Below, piece by piece: positions 8,413-17,233 of a DNA stretch of 64,000 nucleotides; within the stretch, counting starts at the first letter, position 1; every line of letters begins with the position of its first letter. Both the position numbers and the translations under genes were made by a program. The stretch is from Aquipuribacter sp. SD81 (GTDB taxonomy: Bacteria > Actinomycetota > Actinomycetes > Actinomycetales > JBBAYJ01): the NCBI RefSeq assembly GCF_037153975.1, contig NZ_JBBAYJ010000013.1, positions 1 through 64,000 on the forward strand. The letters run 5' to 3'. Under the pieces are notes generated by a model, which searched no databases, had not been told where the DNA came from, and saw nothing but the letters and a program-made list of their open reading frames with translations.

Positions 8413-8703
8413 TCAGGCGAAGAGGTCACCCGCTCGACCCAGCACGAAGACCAGCAGGGCGACGACGAGGAGCACGGCGACGGCCCCGACGACGACGGCG
8501 GTCCCGCGACGCGCCACGCGCGTCTCGACCCCCCGGGTGTGCGCCTCGCCGGTGGTGCGGGGGCGGTGGTGCTCGCGGTAGCGGGTGAAGACGACGACGA
8601 ACACGAGCCACGCGACGCACAGGGCGACCGTCACCCACAGCACGACGGCCCACGCCTGCTCGGAGAGCGGCACGGCGTTGACGGAGTTCTGCGCGAGCGT
8701 CAC
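8413..8703 (-). CDS. Small membrane protein, two helices
   Basis: A 96-residue protein with two strongly hydrophobic segments (about residues 16-38 and 70-92) separated by a basic loop containing HHRPRTTGEAHT. GTG 8703 has GAGGG a few bases upstream. No family is recognised. It lies between the DHH gene downstream and the divergent VOC gene. Confidence 0.65.
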   Translation of the reverse strand: MTLAQNSVNAVPLSEQAWAVVLWVTVALCVAWLVFVVVFTRYREHHRPRTTGEAHTRGVETRVARRGTAVVVGAVAVLLVVALLVFVLGRAGDLFA

Positions 8704-8793
8704 CCGCACACCCTCACGACGGCGCGACGCGCCCGCAACCGCAGGGGGCCGGGGCCTTCCGCCGTCCGGCCGCCGGTGCCAGGCTCGTCGCCC

Positions 8794-9561
8794 ATGACGA
8801 CGCGAACCGAGCCGTGGCCCGCAGGGACGCCGTGCTGGGTCGACTACGGCGCCACCGACGTCGAGGCCGCCACCGGCTTCTACACCGAGGTGCTCGGCTG
8901 GGCCGCGACGGCCTCCGGGCCGGAGCACGGCGGGTACGTCATGTGCGCGGTGCGCGGGCACGACGCAGCCGGCATCGGGCCGGCCGCCGAGGGCGCCCCA
9001 CCGGCGTGGACGACGTACCTCGCCTCGGCCGACGCCGACGCGACGGCCGCCCGCGTGCGCGCCGCGGGCGGCACGGTGCTCGCCGAGCCGTTCGACGTGG
9101 GCGACCTCGGCCGCATGCTCGTCGCCGCCGACCCGCAGGGCGCGGTCGTCGGCGTGTGGCAGGCGGGCCGCCACGTCGGCTGCGGCGTCGTCAACGAGCC
9201 GGGCGCCCTCACGTGGAACGAGGCGTCGCTGCCCGACCCGGCCGCCGGTCGCGCCTTCTACTCCGAGGTGTTCGGGTACCGGTGGGAAGCCGTCCCGGGG
9301 GGCGGGGTCGACTACTGGACGTTCGCGGGCGACGAGGGCCGTCCGCTCGGCGGGCTCGGCGGGCTGTCCGGCGACGGCTCTCCCCCGCACTGGCTCGCGT
9401 ACTTCTCCGTCGCGGACAGCGACGCGGTCGTCGCCACCGCGAAGGGTCTCGGCGCCGAGGTCGCGGCCGGGCCCTTCGACACCGAGTACGGCCGCATGGC
9501 GACGGTCGTGGACCCGTGGGGCGCGCGGTTCGCCGTCATGGGCGGGGGCAGCGCCGCCTAG
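8794..9561 (+). CDS. VOC-family protein (two glyoxalase-like modules)
   Basis: A 255-residue protein with two vicinal-oxygen-chelate modules, roughly residues 8-125 and 135-252. Both contain the typical pattern (VDYGATDVEAATGFYTEVLG and the matching LPDPAAGRAFYSEVFGYRWE), and each ends in a DPQGA/DPWGA-type strand. Such tandem VOC proteins bind metal or small hydrophobic ligands; in actinobacteria they include hydroxylase-like and antibiotic-sequestering members, but no specific activity can be assigned. A CAGGCT -10-like box sits 8 nt before ATG 8794 with no Shine-Dalgarno, so the mRNA may be leaderless. Confidence 0.83.
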   Translation: MTTRTEPWPAGTPCWVDYGATDVEAATGFYTEVLGWAATASGPEHGGYVMCAVRGHDAAGIGPAAEGAPPAWTTYLASADADATAARVRAAGGTVLAEPFDVGDLGRMLVAADPQGAVVGVWQAGRHVGCGVVNEPGALTWNEASLPDPAAGRAFYSEVFGYRWEAVPGGGVDYWTFAGDEGRPLGGLGGLSGDGSPPHWLAYFSVADSDAVVATAKGLGAEVAAGPFDTEYGRMATVVDPWGARFAVMGGGSAA

Positions 9562-9574
9562 TGCGCCCGGTCGC

Positions 9575-11032
9575 TCACGCCCCGTCGGGGCGCAGCACGC
9601 CGGCGAGCGTGAGCGGCACCGGAGACAGCGGCTCGGTCGAGAAGCGGAGGGCGGCCGTGCCGCGCACGAGGTCGGCGTCCAGCACGAGGGCGTGCGGCAG
9701 GTGCGTGGGCCGCAGCTCCACCTCGACCCGTCCGGCGTCGGCGGACAGCAGGGTGGCGGCGACCGCACCGGTGCCGGCCGGGTGCCGCGACCAGCCGTCG
9801 TCGGCGACGACGACGAGCTCGTCGTCGCCGTCCCGTCCCCCGTCGAGGAGCGTGCAGCGCACCGCGGCGTCACCGGCGGGGGCCAGGTGGACCCGCACCC
9901 CCGGCAGCGGTCCGGTCGGGTCGAGCCCCACCCCCTCCGCCGGGAGCGCGGGACGGACGGCGCCGCCGCGCGCCCGGCCGTCGGGCAGCGTCACGCGCGA
10001 CAGGTGCGCCGCGAGCGCCTCGTCGGCGTCGTCGGGCCGGCCCGGCCGGGGGCTGCCGGGAGCCGGGGCGACGGCGGCCGGGACCACGTGCTCCCACACG
10101 AGGTCGAGCAGGCGCTGCGTCCGCTCGGTCTGGCCGGTCAGCGCGACGACGAGGTCGTGCTCGGGCACGACGAGCACGAACTGCCCGTAGGCGCCGTCGG
10201 CCCGCCAGCCGTGCCGGGAGCGCCACACCTGCAGGCCGTAGCCCAGGAGCCAGTCCGGGCCGGCCGGGTCGTCGTGGTCGTCGGTGGCGACCTGCATGCG
10301 CACGACCTCGTCGACCCAGCCCGGCGGGAGCACGTCCGCACCGTCGTGGCGGCCGTCCCGCACCAGCAGCAGCCCGAGCCGGGCGAGGTCGTCGACCGTG
10401 CAGCGGAAGCCGGAGAAGCCGAGCGCGCGACCGGTCGGGTCGCGCGACCAGGCGCCCTCGCCCGCACCGAGCGGGCGCAGCAGCCTGCGGCGCACGAGGT
10501 CGAGCAGGCCCTCGCCGGCCACGTGCTCGACGACGGCGGCGAGGACCTGGGTCGCGGGCTGGTCGTAGACGAACCGGCTGCCCGGCGCCAGCGCGGGCGC
10601 CACCGTGAGGAAGCCCCGCACCGGGTCGGGGTCGGCGGCCCACGCCGCGGCGACGGCGTCCTCGGCGTGCCCGGTCGCCATGGCCGCGCAGTGCCGGAGC
10701 GTGACCGCCGACCACTCCGGCACGGTGCGGGGTCCCACGAGGTGGGGCAGGAGGTCGACGACCCGGGCGTCGAGGTCGACGGCCCCGTCGCCCACGAGCA
10801 GGCCGAGCGCGCACGCCGTCACCGTCTTGCTCACGGAGTACACGAGGCGGTCCTCGTCCGGCATATACGGCGCCCACGTGGCGCGGGCGACGAGGGCGCC
10901 CCGGTGCACGACCGCGAGCGCGTGCGGCTCGAGGCCGTCGGTGGCCTCCCACTCGCGCACGAGGCGCAGGAGGGCGGTCGCGTCCAGGCCCGTGGCCGAC
11001 GGCGGCGCGGTCGGCAGGTCGCGCGGGCTCAC
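9575..11032 (-). CDS. Serine hydrolase, beta-lactamase/class C-like family
   Basis: A 485-residue protein of the beta-lactamase (PF00144-type) family. The catalytic SVSK tetrad (Ser66, Lys69) is in VYSVSKTVTACALGLL, and a YDQPA segment near residue 155 matches the second motif position; a GAYGQF segment near 280 takes the place of the third. A C-terminal region of about 150 residues after residue 330 is extra. No signal peptide, so it is probably a cytosolic esterase or peptidase rather than a drug-inactivating enzyme. Its GTG at 11032 overlaps the fahA stop by 4 bp, making it the last gene of the homogentisate operon. Confidence 0.82.
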   Translation of the reverse strand: MSPRDLPTAPPSATGLDATALLRLVREWEATDGLEPHALAVVHRGALVARATWAPYMPDEDRLVYSVSKTVTACALGLLVGDGAVDLDARVVDLLPHLVGPRTVPEWSAVTLRHCAAMATGHAEDAVAAAWAADPDPVRGFLTVAPALAPGSRFVYDQPATQVLAAVVEHVAGEGLLDLVRRRLLRPLGAGEGAWSRDPTGRALGFSGFRCTVDDLARLGLLLVRDGRHDGADVLPPGWVDEVVRMQVATDDHDDPAGPDWLLGYGLQVWRSRHGWRADGAYGQFVLVVPEHDLVVALTGQTERTQRLLDLVWEHVVPAAVAPAPGSPRPGRPDDADEALAAHLSRVTLPDGRARGGAVRPALPAEGVGLDPTGPLPGVRVHLAPAGDAAVRCTLLDGGRDGDDELVVVADDGWSRHPAGTGAVAATLLSADAGRVEVELRPTHLPHALVLDADLVRGTAALRFSTEPLSPVPLTLAGVLRPDGA

Positions 11033-12276
11033 GGCACCGGGCGGGCGGGCTCGACGACGCCGCGGACCTCGCCGAAGCCGACCCGGGACCCGTCCGGCCC
11101 GGGCGCCCACGCGGAGACGACGACCTCGTCGCCGTCCTCCAGGAAGGCGCGGGTCGTGCCGTCGGGCAGCTCCAGCGGCTGCTCGCCGTTCCACGTCAGC
11201 TCGATGAGCGAGCCGCGCTCGTCGGCGCCCGCGCCGCTGACGGTGCCGGAGGCGAGCAGGTCGCCCGTGCGCAGCGAGGCGCCGTTGACCGTCAGGTGCG
11301 CGAGCTGCTGCGCCGCCGTCCAGTACATGCCGGCGAAGGGCGGCCGGGACACGACCGCTCCGTTGAGCCGCACCTCGAGGTGCACGTCGAGGCCCCACGG
11401 GTGCGCGCTGTCGTCGAGGTAGCCCTGCACGGGGTGCTCGCGCGGCGGGGCCGGCACGCGCGCGGCGGTCAGCGAGGACAGCGGCGTCACCCACGCCGAG
11501 ACGCTCGTGGCGAACGACTTGCCGAGGAACGGCCCGAGCGGGACGTACTCCCACGCCTGCAGGTCGCGCGCGCTCCAGTCGTCGACCAGGCACACCCCGA
11601 ACACGTGGTCGGCGAAGGCGCCCACCGGCACCCGGTCCCCCAGCGTCGAGCCCACCCCCACGACGACGCCGACCTCGGCCTCGATGTCGAGCCGGGCCGA
11701 CGGGCGCACGAGCGGGGCCACGGCGCCGGGCGGACGCACCTGGCCGACGGGACGGCGGACCGGGGTGCCGGAGACGACGACCGTCCCGCTGCGCCCGTGG
11801 TAGCCGATCGGCAGGTGCGTCCAGTTCGGGGTGAGCGCGGGCTGGCCGGGCCGGAACATCGACCCGAGGTTCGCCGCGTGCTCACGGCTGGAGTAGAAGT
11901 CGACGTAGTCGGCGACCTGGAACGGCAGGTGCAGCGCGACCGGCGCCGGACCGCCGAGGGGGTAGGACAGCTCGCGCACGCGGTCGGCGTCGACGGCGTC
12001 GTCGGCGAGGACCCCGACGAGCCACTCCCGCTCCTCCGCCCACGCCTCCGGCCCGAGCGCCATGAAGGGGTTGAGCACCGGCGCGGCGAGGGTGTCGGCC
12101 CACGGCAGGCCGTCGTCGACCGCGAGGGCGTGGACGTCGACGACCGCGTCGTGCAGCCGCACGCCGACCCGCGGCAGCTGGCCGGGGATGGAGAAGACGC
12201 CGTGGGCGAGCGTCTGCGGGCCGAAGAGCCCGTCGGCGTCGGTCGCGTCCCAGGGGTCCGCCGGCTCGGCGCTCAC
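11029..12276 (-). CDS. fahA: Fumarylacetoacetase
   Basis: A 415-residue enzyme that cleaves fumarylacetoacetate to fumarate and acetoacetate, the last step of tyrosine catabolism. Family hallmarks are present: VADYVDFYSSREHAANLG, LPIGYHGRSGTVVVSG, the metal-binding IEAEVGVVVG and LVDDWSARDLQAWEYVPLGP, GKSFATSVSAWV, and TGDLLASGTVSG. The N-terminal SH3-like domain and C-terminal hydrolase domain are both full length. GTG 12276 overlaps the upstream gene by 4 bp and its stop overlaps the serine hydrolase by 4 bp. Cytosolic; co-transcribed with hmgA. Confidence 0.95.
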   Translation of the reverse strand: MSAEPADPWDATDADGLFGPQTLAHGVFSIPGQLPRVGVRLHDAVVDVHALAVDDGLPWADTLAAPVLNPFMALGPEAWAEEREWLVGVLADDAVDADRVRELSYPLGGPAPVALHLPFQVADYVDFYSSREHAANLGSMFRPGQPALTPNWTHLPIGYHGRSGTVVVSGTPVRRPVGQVRPPGAVAPLVRPSARLDIEAEVGVVVGVGSTLGDRVPVGAFADHVFGVCLVDDWSARDLQAWEYVPLGPFLGKSFATSVSAWVTPLSSLTAARVPAPPREHPVQGYLDDSAHPWGLDVHLEVRLNGAVVSRPPFAGMYWTAAQQLAHLTVNGASLRTGDLLASGTVSGAGADERGSLIELTWNGEQPLELPDGTTRAFLEDGDEVVVSAWAPGPDGSRVGFGEVRGVVEPARPVP

Positions 12277-13160
12277 GCGCCGGCGCCGACGAGCCCCACG
12301 CCCGGGCGGTGCAGGAGCCCGAGACCGGCGAGGTCCTCGACCGGCTCGACGGTCGAGCACGTGCCGAACGACGTGAAGGCGGCCCGCACGGCCGCCTGCT
12401 GCGCCTCGTCGAGGGGCTCGAGGAGGTCGAGCAGCGGCTCGGGCGCCGTCGCGGTCACGAGCCGGTGCACGTCGTCCTCGTCCGCGTCGTGCAGCAGGGC
12501 CGCCGCGGTCCCGGCGAGCAGGTTGAGGAAGCCGTGGTGCTCGAAGCCCGTGTCCTCGTCACGGTGCCGCAGCGCGTTGTGCAGGCCGGCCGTCGCCTTG
12601 AACGGCACGCCCGCCCGGACGGCCTCCCGCACGAACCGCGCGACCACCTGCGTCGCCGGGAAGCCCGCCGACGTCACCCCGCCCGTGCGGAGCTTCGCGT
12701 GCACGCCCGCCTCGCCGAGCACGGGCATGGTGGCGGCGGGGTCGAGCCCGGGCGAGGGCTCCACGACGAGCGCGACGCCGTCGGGCACCTCCATGCCGGT
12801 GCGCAGCAGCAGCACGGTGTCGGGCGCCGCGGCGCCGAGCGGCACCTCGACGCCCGCGAGCCGCAGGGCCGGGTCGTCCCCGGCGCGCACGGCCGCGGCG
12901 ACGTCGTCGAGGCCGCCCGGCACCACCACGGCGACGGGCAGCGGCTCGCGGGGGCCGTCGTCGCCGGCCAGCCGGAGCGCCGCGAGCAGCTCCGGCACCC
13001 GGTCCGCGCGCACGACGAAGTCCCCGAGCAGCGGGGCGAACCAGCTGTCCTCGTACATCGCGCGTGCGGCGACGGCGTCCCGCGGCCCGGCGTTGCCCGG
13101 CGGGAACATGGCGGCGTCGTCGAGCAGCCGCCGCAGCAGCGGCCTCGTCGTGTCCGTCAC
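12273..13160 (-). CDS. Conserved unknown protein of the homogentisate operon
   Basis: A 295-residue protein with no assigned function, located between hmgA and fahA with 4-bp overlaps on both sides. Distinctive segments are LLDDAAMFPPGN (N-terminus), HAKLRTGGV (about residue 150), PFKATAGLHNALRH and HHGFLNLLAGTAA (about 185-220). Charged residues inside alternating strand/helix patterns suggest a cytosolic enzyme, possibly a TIM barrel. I recall similar actinobacterial sequences annotated only as hypothetical. Its position fits the missing maleylacetoacetate isomerase step, since no GST-type MaiA is visible in the operon; this is an inference from context only. Confidence 0.8.
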   Translation of the reverse strand: MTDTTRPLLRRLLDDAAMFPPGNAGPRDAVAARAMYEDSWFAPLLGDFVVRADRVPELLAALRLAGDDGPREPLPVAVVVPGGLDDVAAAVRAGDDPALRLAGVEVPLGAAAPDTVLLLRTGMEVPDGVALVVEPSPGLDPAATMPVLGEAGVHAKLRTGGVTSAGFPATQVVARFVREAVRAGVPFKATAGLHNALRHRDEDTGFEHHGFLNLLAGTAAALLHDADEDDVHRLVTATAPEPLLDLLEPLDEAQQAAVRAAFTSFGTCSTVEPVEDLAGLGLLHRPGVGLVGAGA

Positions 13161-14395
13161 AGCTCCCCCTCGGGTCCCCGACCGCTCCACGTCCACGCGT
13201 AGCGGCCGTCGTCGCTCGCCCGCGCGGCCTCCCCCAGCTCGAGCGGGCGGAACGTGTCCACCATGACAGCCAGCTCGTCGAAGCGCTCGGCGCCCAGCGA
13301 GGCCTCGATCGCGGCGGGCTGGGGGCCGTGGCTGTGCCCGCCCGGGTGGACCGTCACCGAGCCCTTCGCGATGCCGGAGCCCTTGCGCGCCTCGTAGTCG
13401 CCGTCGACGTAGAACATGATCTCGTCGCTGTCGACGTTGGAGTGGTAGTACGGCACCGGCACCGCGAGCGGGTGGTAGTCGACCTTGCGAGGCACGAAGT
13501 TGCAGACGACGAAGTTCCACCCCTCGAAGACCTGGTGGACCGGCGGCGGCTGGTGCACGCGGCCCGTGACCGGCTCGAAGTCGGCGACGTTGAACGTGTA
13601 CGGGTACAGGCAGCCGTCCCAGCCGACGACGTCGAACGGGTGCCGCGGCACGACGTGGACCGTGCCGGCCAGGCCACCGGGACCGGACCCCCGGTGCTTG
13701 ACGAGGACCTCCACGTCGGTCTCCTCGCGCACCTCGGGCGCGCTCGGCCCGTGCAGGTCCCGCTCGCAGTACGGCGCGTGCTCGAGCAGCTGCCCGTACC
13801 GGGAGAGGTACCGCTTGGGCGGCGCGACGTGGCTGTTCGCCTCGATGCAGTACGCGCGCAGCGGGCCGTTGGCGGCGGTGTCGACGGGCAGCCAGCGGTG
13901 GGTCGTGCCCCGCGGCAGGAGCACGTAGTCGCCCTCGCGGGCGTCGAGGTGCCCGAACACCGTCTCGACGCGGGCGGCGCCGCGCTCGACGTACACGCAC
14001 TCGTCGCCGACGGCGTTGCGGTACAGCGGCGAGTCGGCCGCGGCGACGACGTACGACAGCCGTACGTCGGCGTTGCCGAGCACGAGCCGGCGCCCGGTGA
14101 CGACGTCGACGTCGGCCACCTGCGTGGCCTCGGTGCCGCTGCCGCCGGGGAAGAGCTCGTGCAGGCGCAGGTGGCGCGGGAGGAGCGGGGAGTTCGGCAC
14201 GGTGGACTGGTCGGGCAGCCGCCACGGACGGGCGTCGACCAGCGCCGACGGCACCCCCACGTGGTACAGCAGGGAGGAGTCGGAGGAGAAGCCCTCCTCG
14301 CCCATGAGCTCCTCGTGGTAGAGGCGGCCGGAGCCGTCCCGGTGCTGCGTGTGCCGCTTCGGCGGCACGTCCCCCATGGTGCGGTAGTGGGCCAC
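13157..14395 (-). CDS. hmgA: Homogentisate 1,2-dioxygenase
   Basis: A 412-residue Fe(II) ring-cleavage dioxygenase converting homogentisate to maleylacetoacetate. Cupin-type features are visible: LPRGTTHRWLPV, RHPFDVVGWDGCLYPYTFN, the histidine/glutamate ligand region YYHSNVDSDEIMFYVDG and HPGGHSHGPQP. Length is near the family norm. GTG 14395 has GAGGTGAG about 7 nt upstream. First gene of a four-gene operon (unknown gene, fahA, serine hydrolase). Upstream enzymes such as HppD are not in the window. Transcription probably begins near a TAGGCT box at 14456-14461. Confidence 0.95.
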   Translation of the reverse strand: MAHYRTMGDVPPKRHTQHRDGSGRLYHEELMGEEGFSSDSSLLYHVGVPSALVDARPWRLPDQSTVPNSPLLPRHLRLHELFPGGSGTEATQVADVDVVTGRRLVLGNADVRLSYVVAAADSPLYRNAVGDECVYVERGAARVETVFGHLDAREGDYVLLPRGTTHRWLPVDTAANGPLRAYCIEANSHVAPPKRYLSRYGQLLEHAPYCERDLHGPSAPEVREETDVEVLVKHRGSGPGGLAGTVHVVPRHPFDVVGWDGCLYPYTFNVADFEPVTGRVHQPPPVHQVFEGWNFVVCNFVPRKVDYHPLAVPVPYYHSNVDSDEIMFYVDGDYEARKGSGIAKGSVTVHPGGHSHGPQPAAIEASLGAERFDELAVMVDTFRPLELGEAARASDDGRYAWTWSGRGPEGEL

Positions 14396-14455
14396 CGCGG
14401 TCTCACCTCATCCGTCAGGGCGTCGTCGTCGACGCCTGTGGTCCGGCGATGGCCC

Positions 14456-14461
14456 AGCCTA
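14456..14461 (-). promoter_or_regulatory. Candidate -10 box for the hmgA operon
   Basis: On the minus strand TAGGCT matches the actinobacterial TANNNT -10 consensus about 60 nt upstream of the hmgA start. No convincing -35 hexamer is seen, which suggests activator dependence. Confidence 0.4.
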
Positions 14462-14578
14462 ACGGCCCGTCCCGCCCGGCGGATCGCCCGGTCGGGTGTC
14501 CCGCTCTGCTGCGATGATGCGCTGTCCCGCGTCCGCGCGCGACAGCACCCACCCTGCGCGCCGCCTCCGGAGGTCCCC

Positions 14579-15532
14579 GTGAGCCGTCCCCTGTCCCCGC
14601 TCGCCCGGCCGCTCGTGCTGGCCGGCGTCTCCGTGCTCGCGCTCGCCGCCTGCGGCGGCGACGACGGCGCCGCGGACGCCACGACCGCCCCCGAGGCCAC
14701 CGCCGTCGCCGACAGCGAGCCCGCCGACGACGCCGCCACCGACGCCACCGACGCCGCGGCCGGTGCCGCCGGCCTCGACGGCTGCGACCCCGCCTCGCTG
14801 GACACCCTGACGGCCGGCACGCTCACCATGGCGACGAGCGAGCCCGCGTTCGAGCCGTGGATGGTCGACGACGACCCGACGAACGGCGAGGGCTACGAGT
14901 CGGCCGTGGCCTACGCCGTCGCGGAGCGGCTCGGCTATGCCGAGGACGAGGTGACGTGGGTGCGCGTGCCCTTCGAGGCGGCGATCGCCCCCGGGCCGAA
15001 GGACTTCGACGTCGCCATCAACCAGTTCTCCATCACCGAGGAGCGCCGCGCGGCCGTCGACTTCTCCAGCCCGTACTACGACGTGCGCCAGACGGTCGTC
15101 GCGACCGCCGGCAGCCCGGCGGAGGGCGCGACGTCGCTCGCGCAGCTCGGGGAGGTCCTCTTCGGCGCGCAGGTCGGCACGACGAGCCTCGAGGCGGTCG
15201 AGCAGCTGATCGGCCCGACGCTGCAGCCCCAGGTGTTCAACAGCAACGAGGACGCCGTCACGGCGCTGCAGAACGGGCAGGTCGACGCGATCGTCGTCGA
15301 CCTCCCGACGGCGTTCTTCGTCACGGCGGCGCAGCTCGACGACGGCGTGGTGGTCGGCCAGCTCCCCGAGCTCGGCGACGACCCCGAGCAGTTCGGCATG
15401 GTGCTCGACCTGGGCAGCCCCCTGACGGACTGCGTGAGCGCCGCGGTGGACTCCCTCGAGGCCGACGGCACGCTCGACGCGCTCGAGCAGGAGTGGCTCG
15501 CCGACGCCGCCGGCGCCCCCGAGCTGGGGTGA
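14579..15532 (+). CDS. Amino-acid ABC transporter substrate-binding lipoprotein
   Basis: A 317-residue family-3 solute-binding protein. The N-terminus has a hydrophobic signal and lipobox LALAAC (Cys about 23), so the mature protein is lipid-anchored outside the membrane. An Asp/Ala/Thr-rich spacer (about 24-65) precedes the periplasmic-binding-protein-like fold, with GTLTMATSEPAFEPW, DFDVAINQFSITEERRAAVDFSSPYY (given in part) and VDAIVVDLPTAFF. GTG 14579 follows GGAGG. It forms a three-gene operon with the permease and ATPase through 4-bp overlaps. The ligand is probably a polar amino acid; which one cannot be told. Confidence 0.9.
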   Translation: MSRPLSPLARPLVLAGVSVLALAACGGDDGAADATTAPEATAVADSEPADDAATDATDAAAGAAGLDGCDPASLDTLTAGTLTMATSEPAFEPWMVDDDPTNGEGYESAVAYAVAERLGYAEDEVTWVRVPFEAAIAPGPKDFDVAINQFSITEERRAAVDFSSPYYDVRQTVVATAGSPAEGATSLAQLGEVLFGAQVGTTSLEAVEQLIGPTLQPQVFNSNEDAVTALQNGQVDAIVVDLPTAFFVTAAQLDDGVVVGQLPELGDDPEQFGMVLDLGSPLTDCVSAAVDSLEADGTLDALEQEWLADAAGAPELG

Positions 15533-16377
15533 CGTACCAGCCGACACAGCTGGAGCGGGACCGCCGCACCGTCCGGGCGCGGCGCTCCCGCCGCTCCACC
15601 GCGACGGCGCTCGTGTCGACGCTCGTCTTCGCCGTGGCGCTGTGGCTCGCCGTCACCACGGCCCCCGGCTGGCCGCGGGTGCAGCAGTCGTTCCTCGACC
15701 CGGTCATCGCCTGGCGGTACCTGCCGGAGATCGCGGACGGGCTGTGGCTCAACGTCCGCGTGCTCGCGGTCGCGGCGGTCCTCACCGTCGTCCTCGCGCT
15801 CGTCGTGGCGCTCCTGCGGACCCTGCGAGGGCCCGTCTTCCTGCCGCTGCGGGTCCTCGCGACGGTCTACGTCGACCTGTTCCGCGGCGTCCCGCTCATC
15901 GTGCTGCTCTACCTCATCGGCTACGGCGTGCCCGCGCTCCGCTTCACCGACGGCCGGATCAGCGTCGTCGTGCTCGGCACCGCCGCCATCGTCCTCACGT
16001 ACTCGGCGTACGTCAGCGAGGTGTTCCGCGCCGGCATCGACACCGTCCACCCGAGCCAGCGGCTCGGGGCGCGCTCCCTGGGCCTCACGTACGGGCAGTC
16101 GATGCGCCTGGTCGTGCTGCCGCAGGCGGTGCGCCGGGTCACGCCGCCGCTGCTCAACGACTTCGTCGCCATGCAGAAGGACGTCGGGCTCATCTCCATC
16201 CTCGGGGCGGTCGACGCCGTCCGCGCCGCCCAGATCGCCTCGCTGCAGGAGTTCAACTTCACCCCCTACGTCGTCGCGGCGCTGCTCTTCGTGCTGCTCA
16301 GCGTGCCGACGGCCCGGCTGGCGGACTGGGTGAGCGTCCGGGCCACGCGCCGGGAGCAGGCGGGGGCGGTGCTGTGA
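15529..16377 (+). CDS. Amino-acid ABC transporter permease (HisM/GlnP type)
   Basis: A 282-residue inner-membrane permease with five to six predicted helices. An N-terminal helix (about 25-43) is followed by the permease domain starting at GLWLNVRVLAVAAVLTVVLA. The coupling EAA-like loop is visible as ARSLGLTYGQSMRLVVLPQA. YVDLFRGVPLIVLLYLIGYG is the family signature. GTG 15529 overlaps the lipoprotein stop by 4 bp. A single permease gene implies a homodimeric channel. Confidence 0.92.
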   Translation: MTYQPTQLERDRRTVRARRSRRSTATALVSTLVFAVALWLAVTTAPGWPRVQQSFLDPVIAWRYLPEIADGLWLNVRVLAVAAVLTVVLALVVALLRTLRGPVFLPLRVLATVYVDLFRGVPLIVLLYLIGYGVPALRFTDGRISVVVLGTAAIVLTYSAYVSEVFRAGIDTVHPSQRLGARSLGLTYGQSMRLVVLPQAVRRVTPPLLNDFVAMQKDVGLISILGAVDAVRAAQIASLQEFNFTPYVVAALLFVLLSVPTARLADWVSVRATRREQAGAVL

Positions 16378-17156
16378 GCGGGCACCTGCCGCAGGGGCCG
16401 ACGCGCGGGCGCCCGGTGGTCCTCGACGTGCGCCACCTCGTCAAGCACTACGACGACACGCCGGTCCTGCACGGGGTCGACGTGACGGTCGGCGAGCACG
16501 AGGTCGTCGCGCTCATCGGCTCGTCCGGCTCGGGCAAGTCGACGCTGCTGCGGTGCGCGGCGCTGCTCGAGCCCGTCACCGACGGGCAGGTCCTGCTCGA
16601 CGGGGAGGACGTCACCGACCCGGACGCCGACGCGGACGCCGTCCGGTCCCGCTACGGGGTCGTGTTCCAGGCGTACAACCTCTTCCCCCACATGACGGTG
16701 CGGCAGAACATCACCCTCGCCCCTCGCGTCGTGCACGGCGTCGACCCCGCCGAGGCGGACGCGCGCGCGACGGCGCTGCTCGAGCGGGTCGGGCTCGCCG
16801 ACAAGGCCGACGCGTACCCGGACCGGCTGTCGGGCGGGCAGCAGCAGCGGGCCGCGATCGCACGGGCCGTGGCGGTCGAGCCGCGGGTGCTCCTGCTCGA
16901 CGAGGTGACGAGCGCGCTGGACCCCGAGCTCGTCGGCGAGGTGCTCGCTCTCGTCCGCGAGCTCGCGGAGGGTGGCGCGACGATCCTCATGGCGACGCAC
17001 GAGATGGGCTTCGCCCGCCGCGTCGCCGACCACGTCGTGTTCCTCGACGGCGGCCGGGTGTGCGAGGAGGGCCCGCCGGAGCAGGTGCTGCGCTCCCCCA
17101 CGCAGCCGCGCACGCAGCAGTTCCTGCGCCGCGTGGTGGACGCCGGCCGGCTGTAG
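16374..17156 (+). CDS. Amino-acid ABC transporter ATP-binding protein
   Basis: A 260-residue ATPase of the polar amino-acid uptake family. Walker A GSSGSGKST (about residue 45), Q-loop VFQAYNLFPHMTV, signature LSGGQQQRAAIARA, Walker B LLLDEVTSALD and H-loop ATHEMGFA are all intact. It drives import via the upstream permease and lipoprotein. GTG 16374 overlaps the permease stop by 4 bp. Confidence 0.94.
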   Translation: MSGHLPQGPTRGRPVVLDVRHLVKHYDDTPVLHGVDVTVGEHEVVALIGSSGSGKSTLLRCAALLEPVTDGQVLLDGEDVTDPDADADAVRSRYGVVFQAYNLFPHMTVRQNITLAPRVVHGVDPAEADARATALLERVGLADKADAYPDRLSGGQQQRAAIARAVAVEPRVLLLDEVTSALDPELVGEVLALVRELAEGGATILMATHEMGFARRVADHVVFLDGGRVCEEGPPEQVLRSPTQPRTQQFLRRVVDAGRL

Positions 17157-17233
17157 CCCGGCCCCGGAGCGACCCCTCGGGCCCGGCCTCGGCGCGCGGA
17201 CCGCCGTACCCTGGGCGTCAGGGAGGTGGCGGC

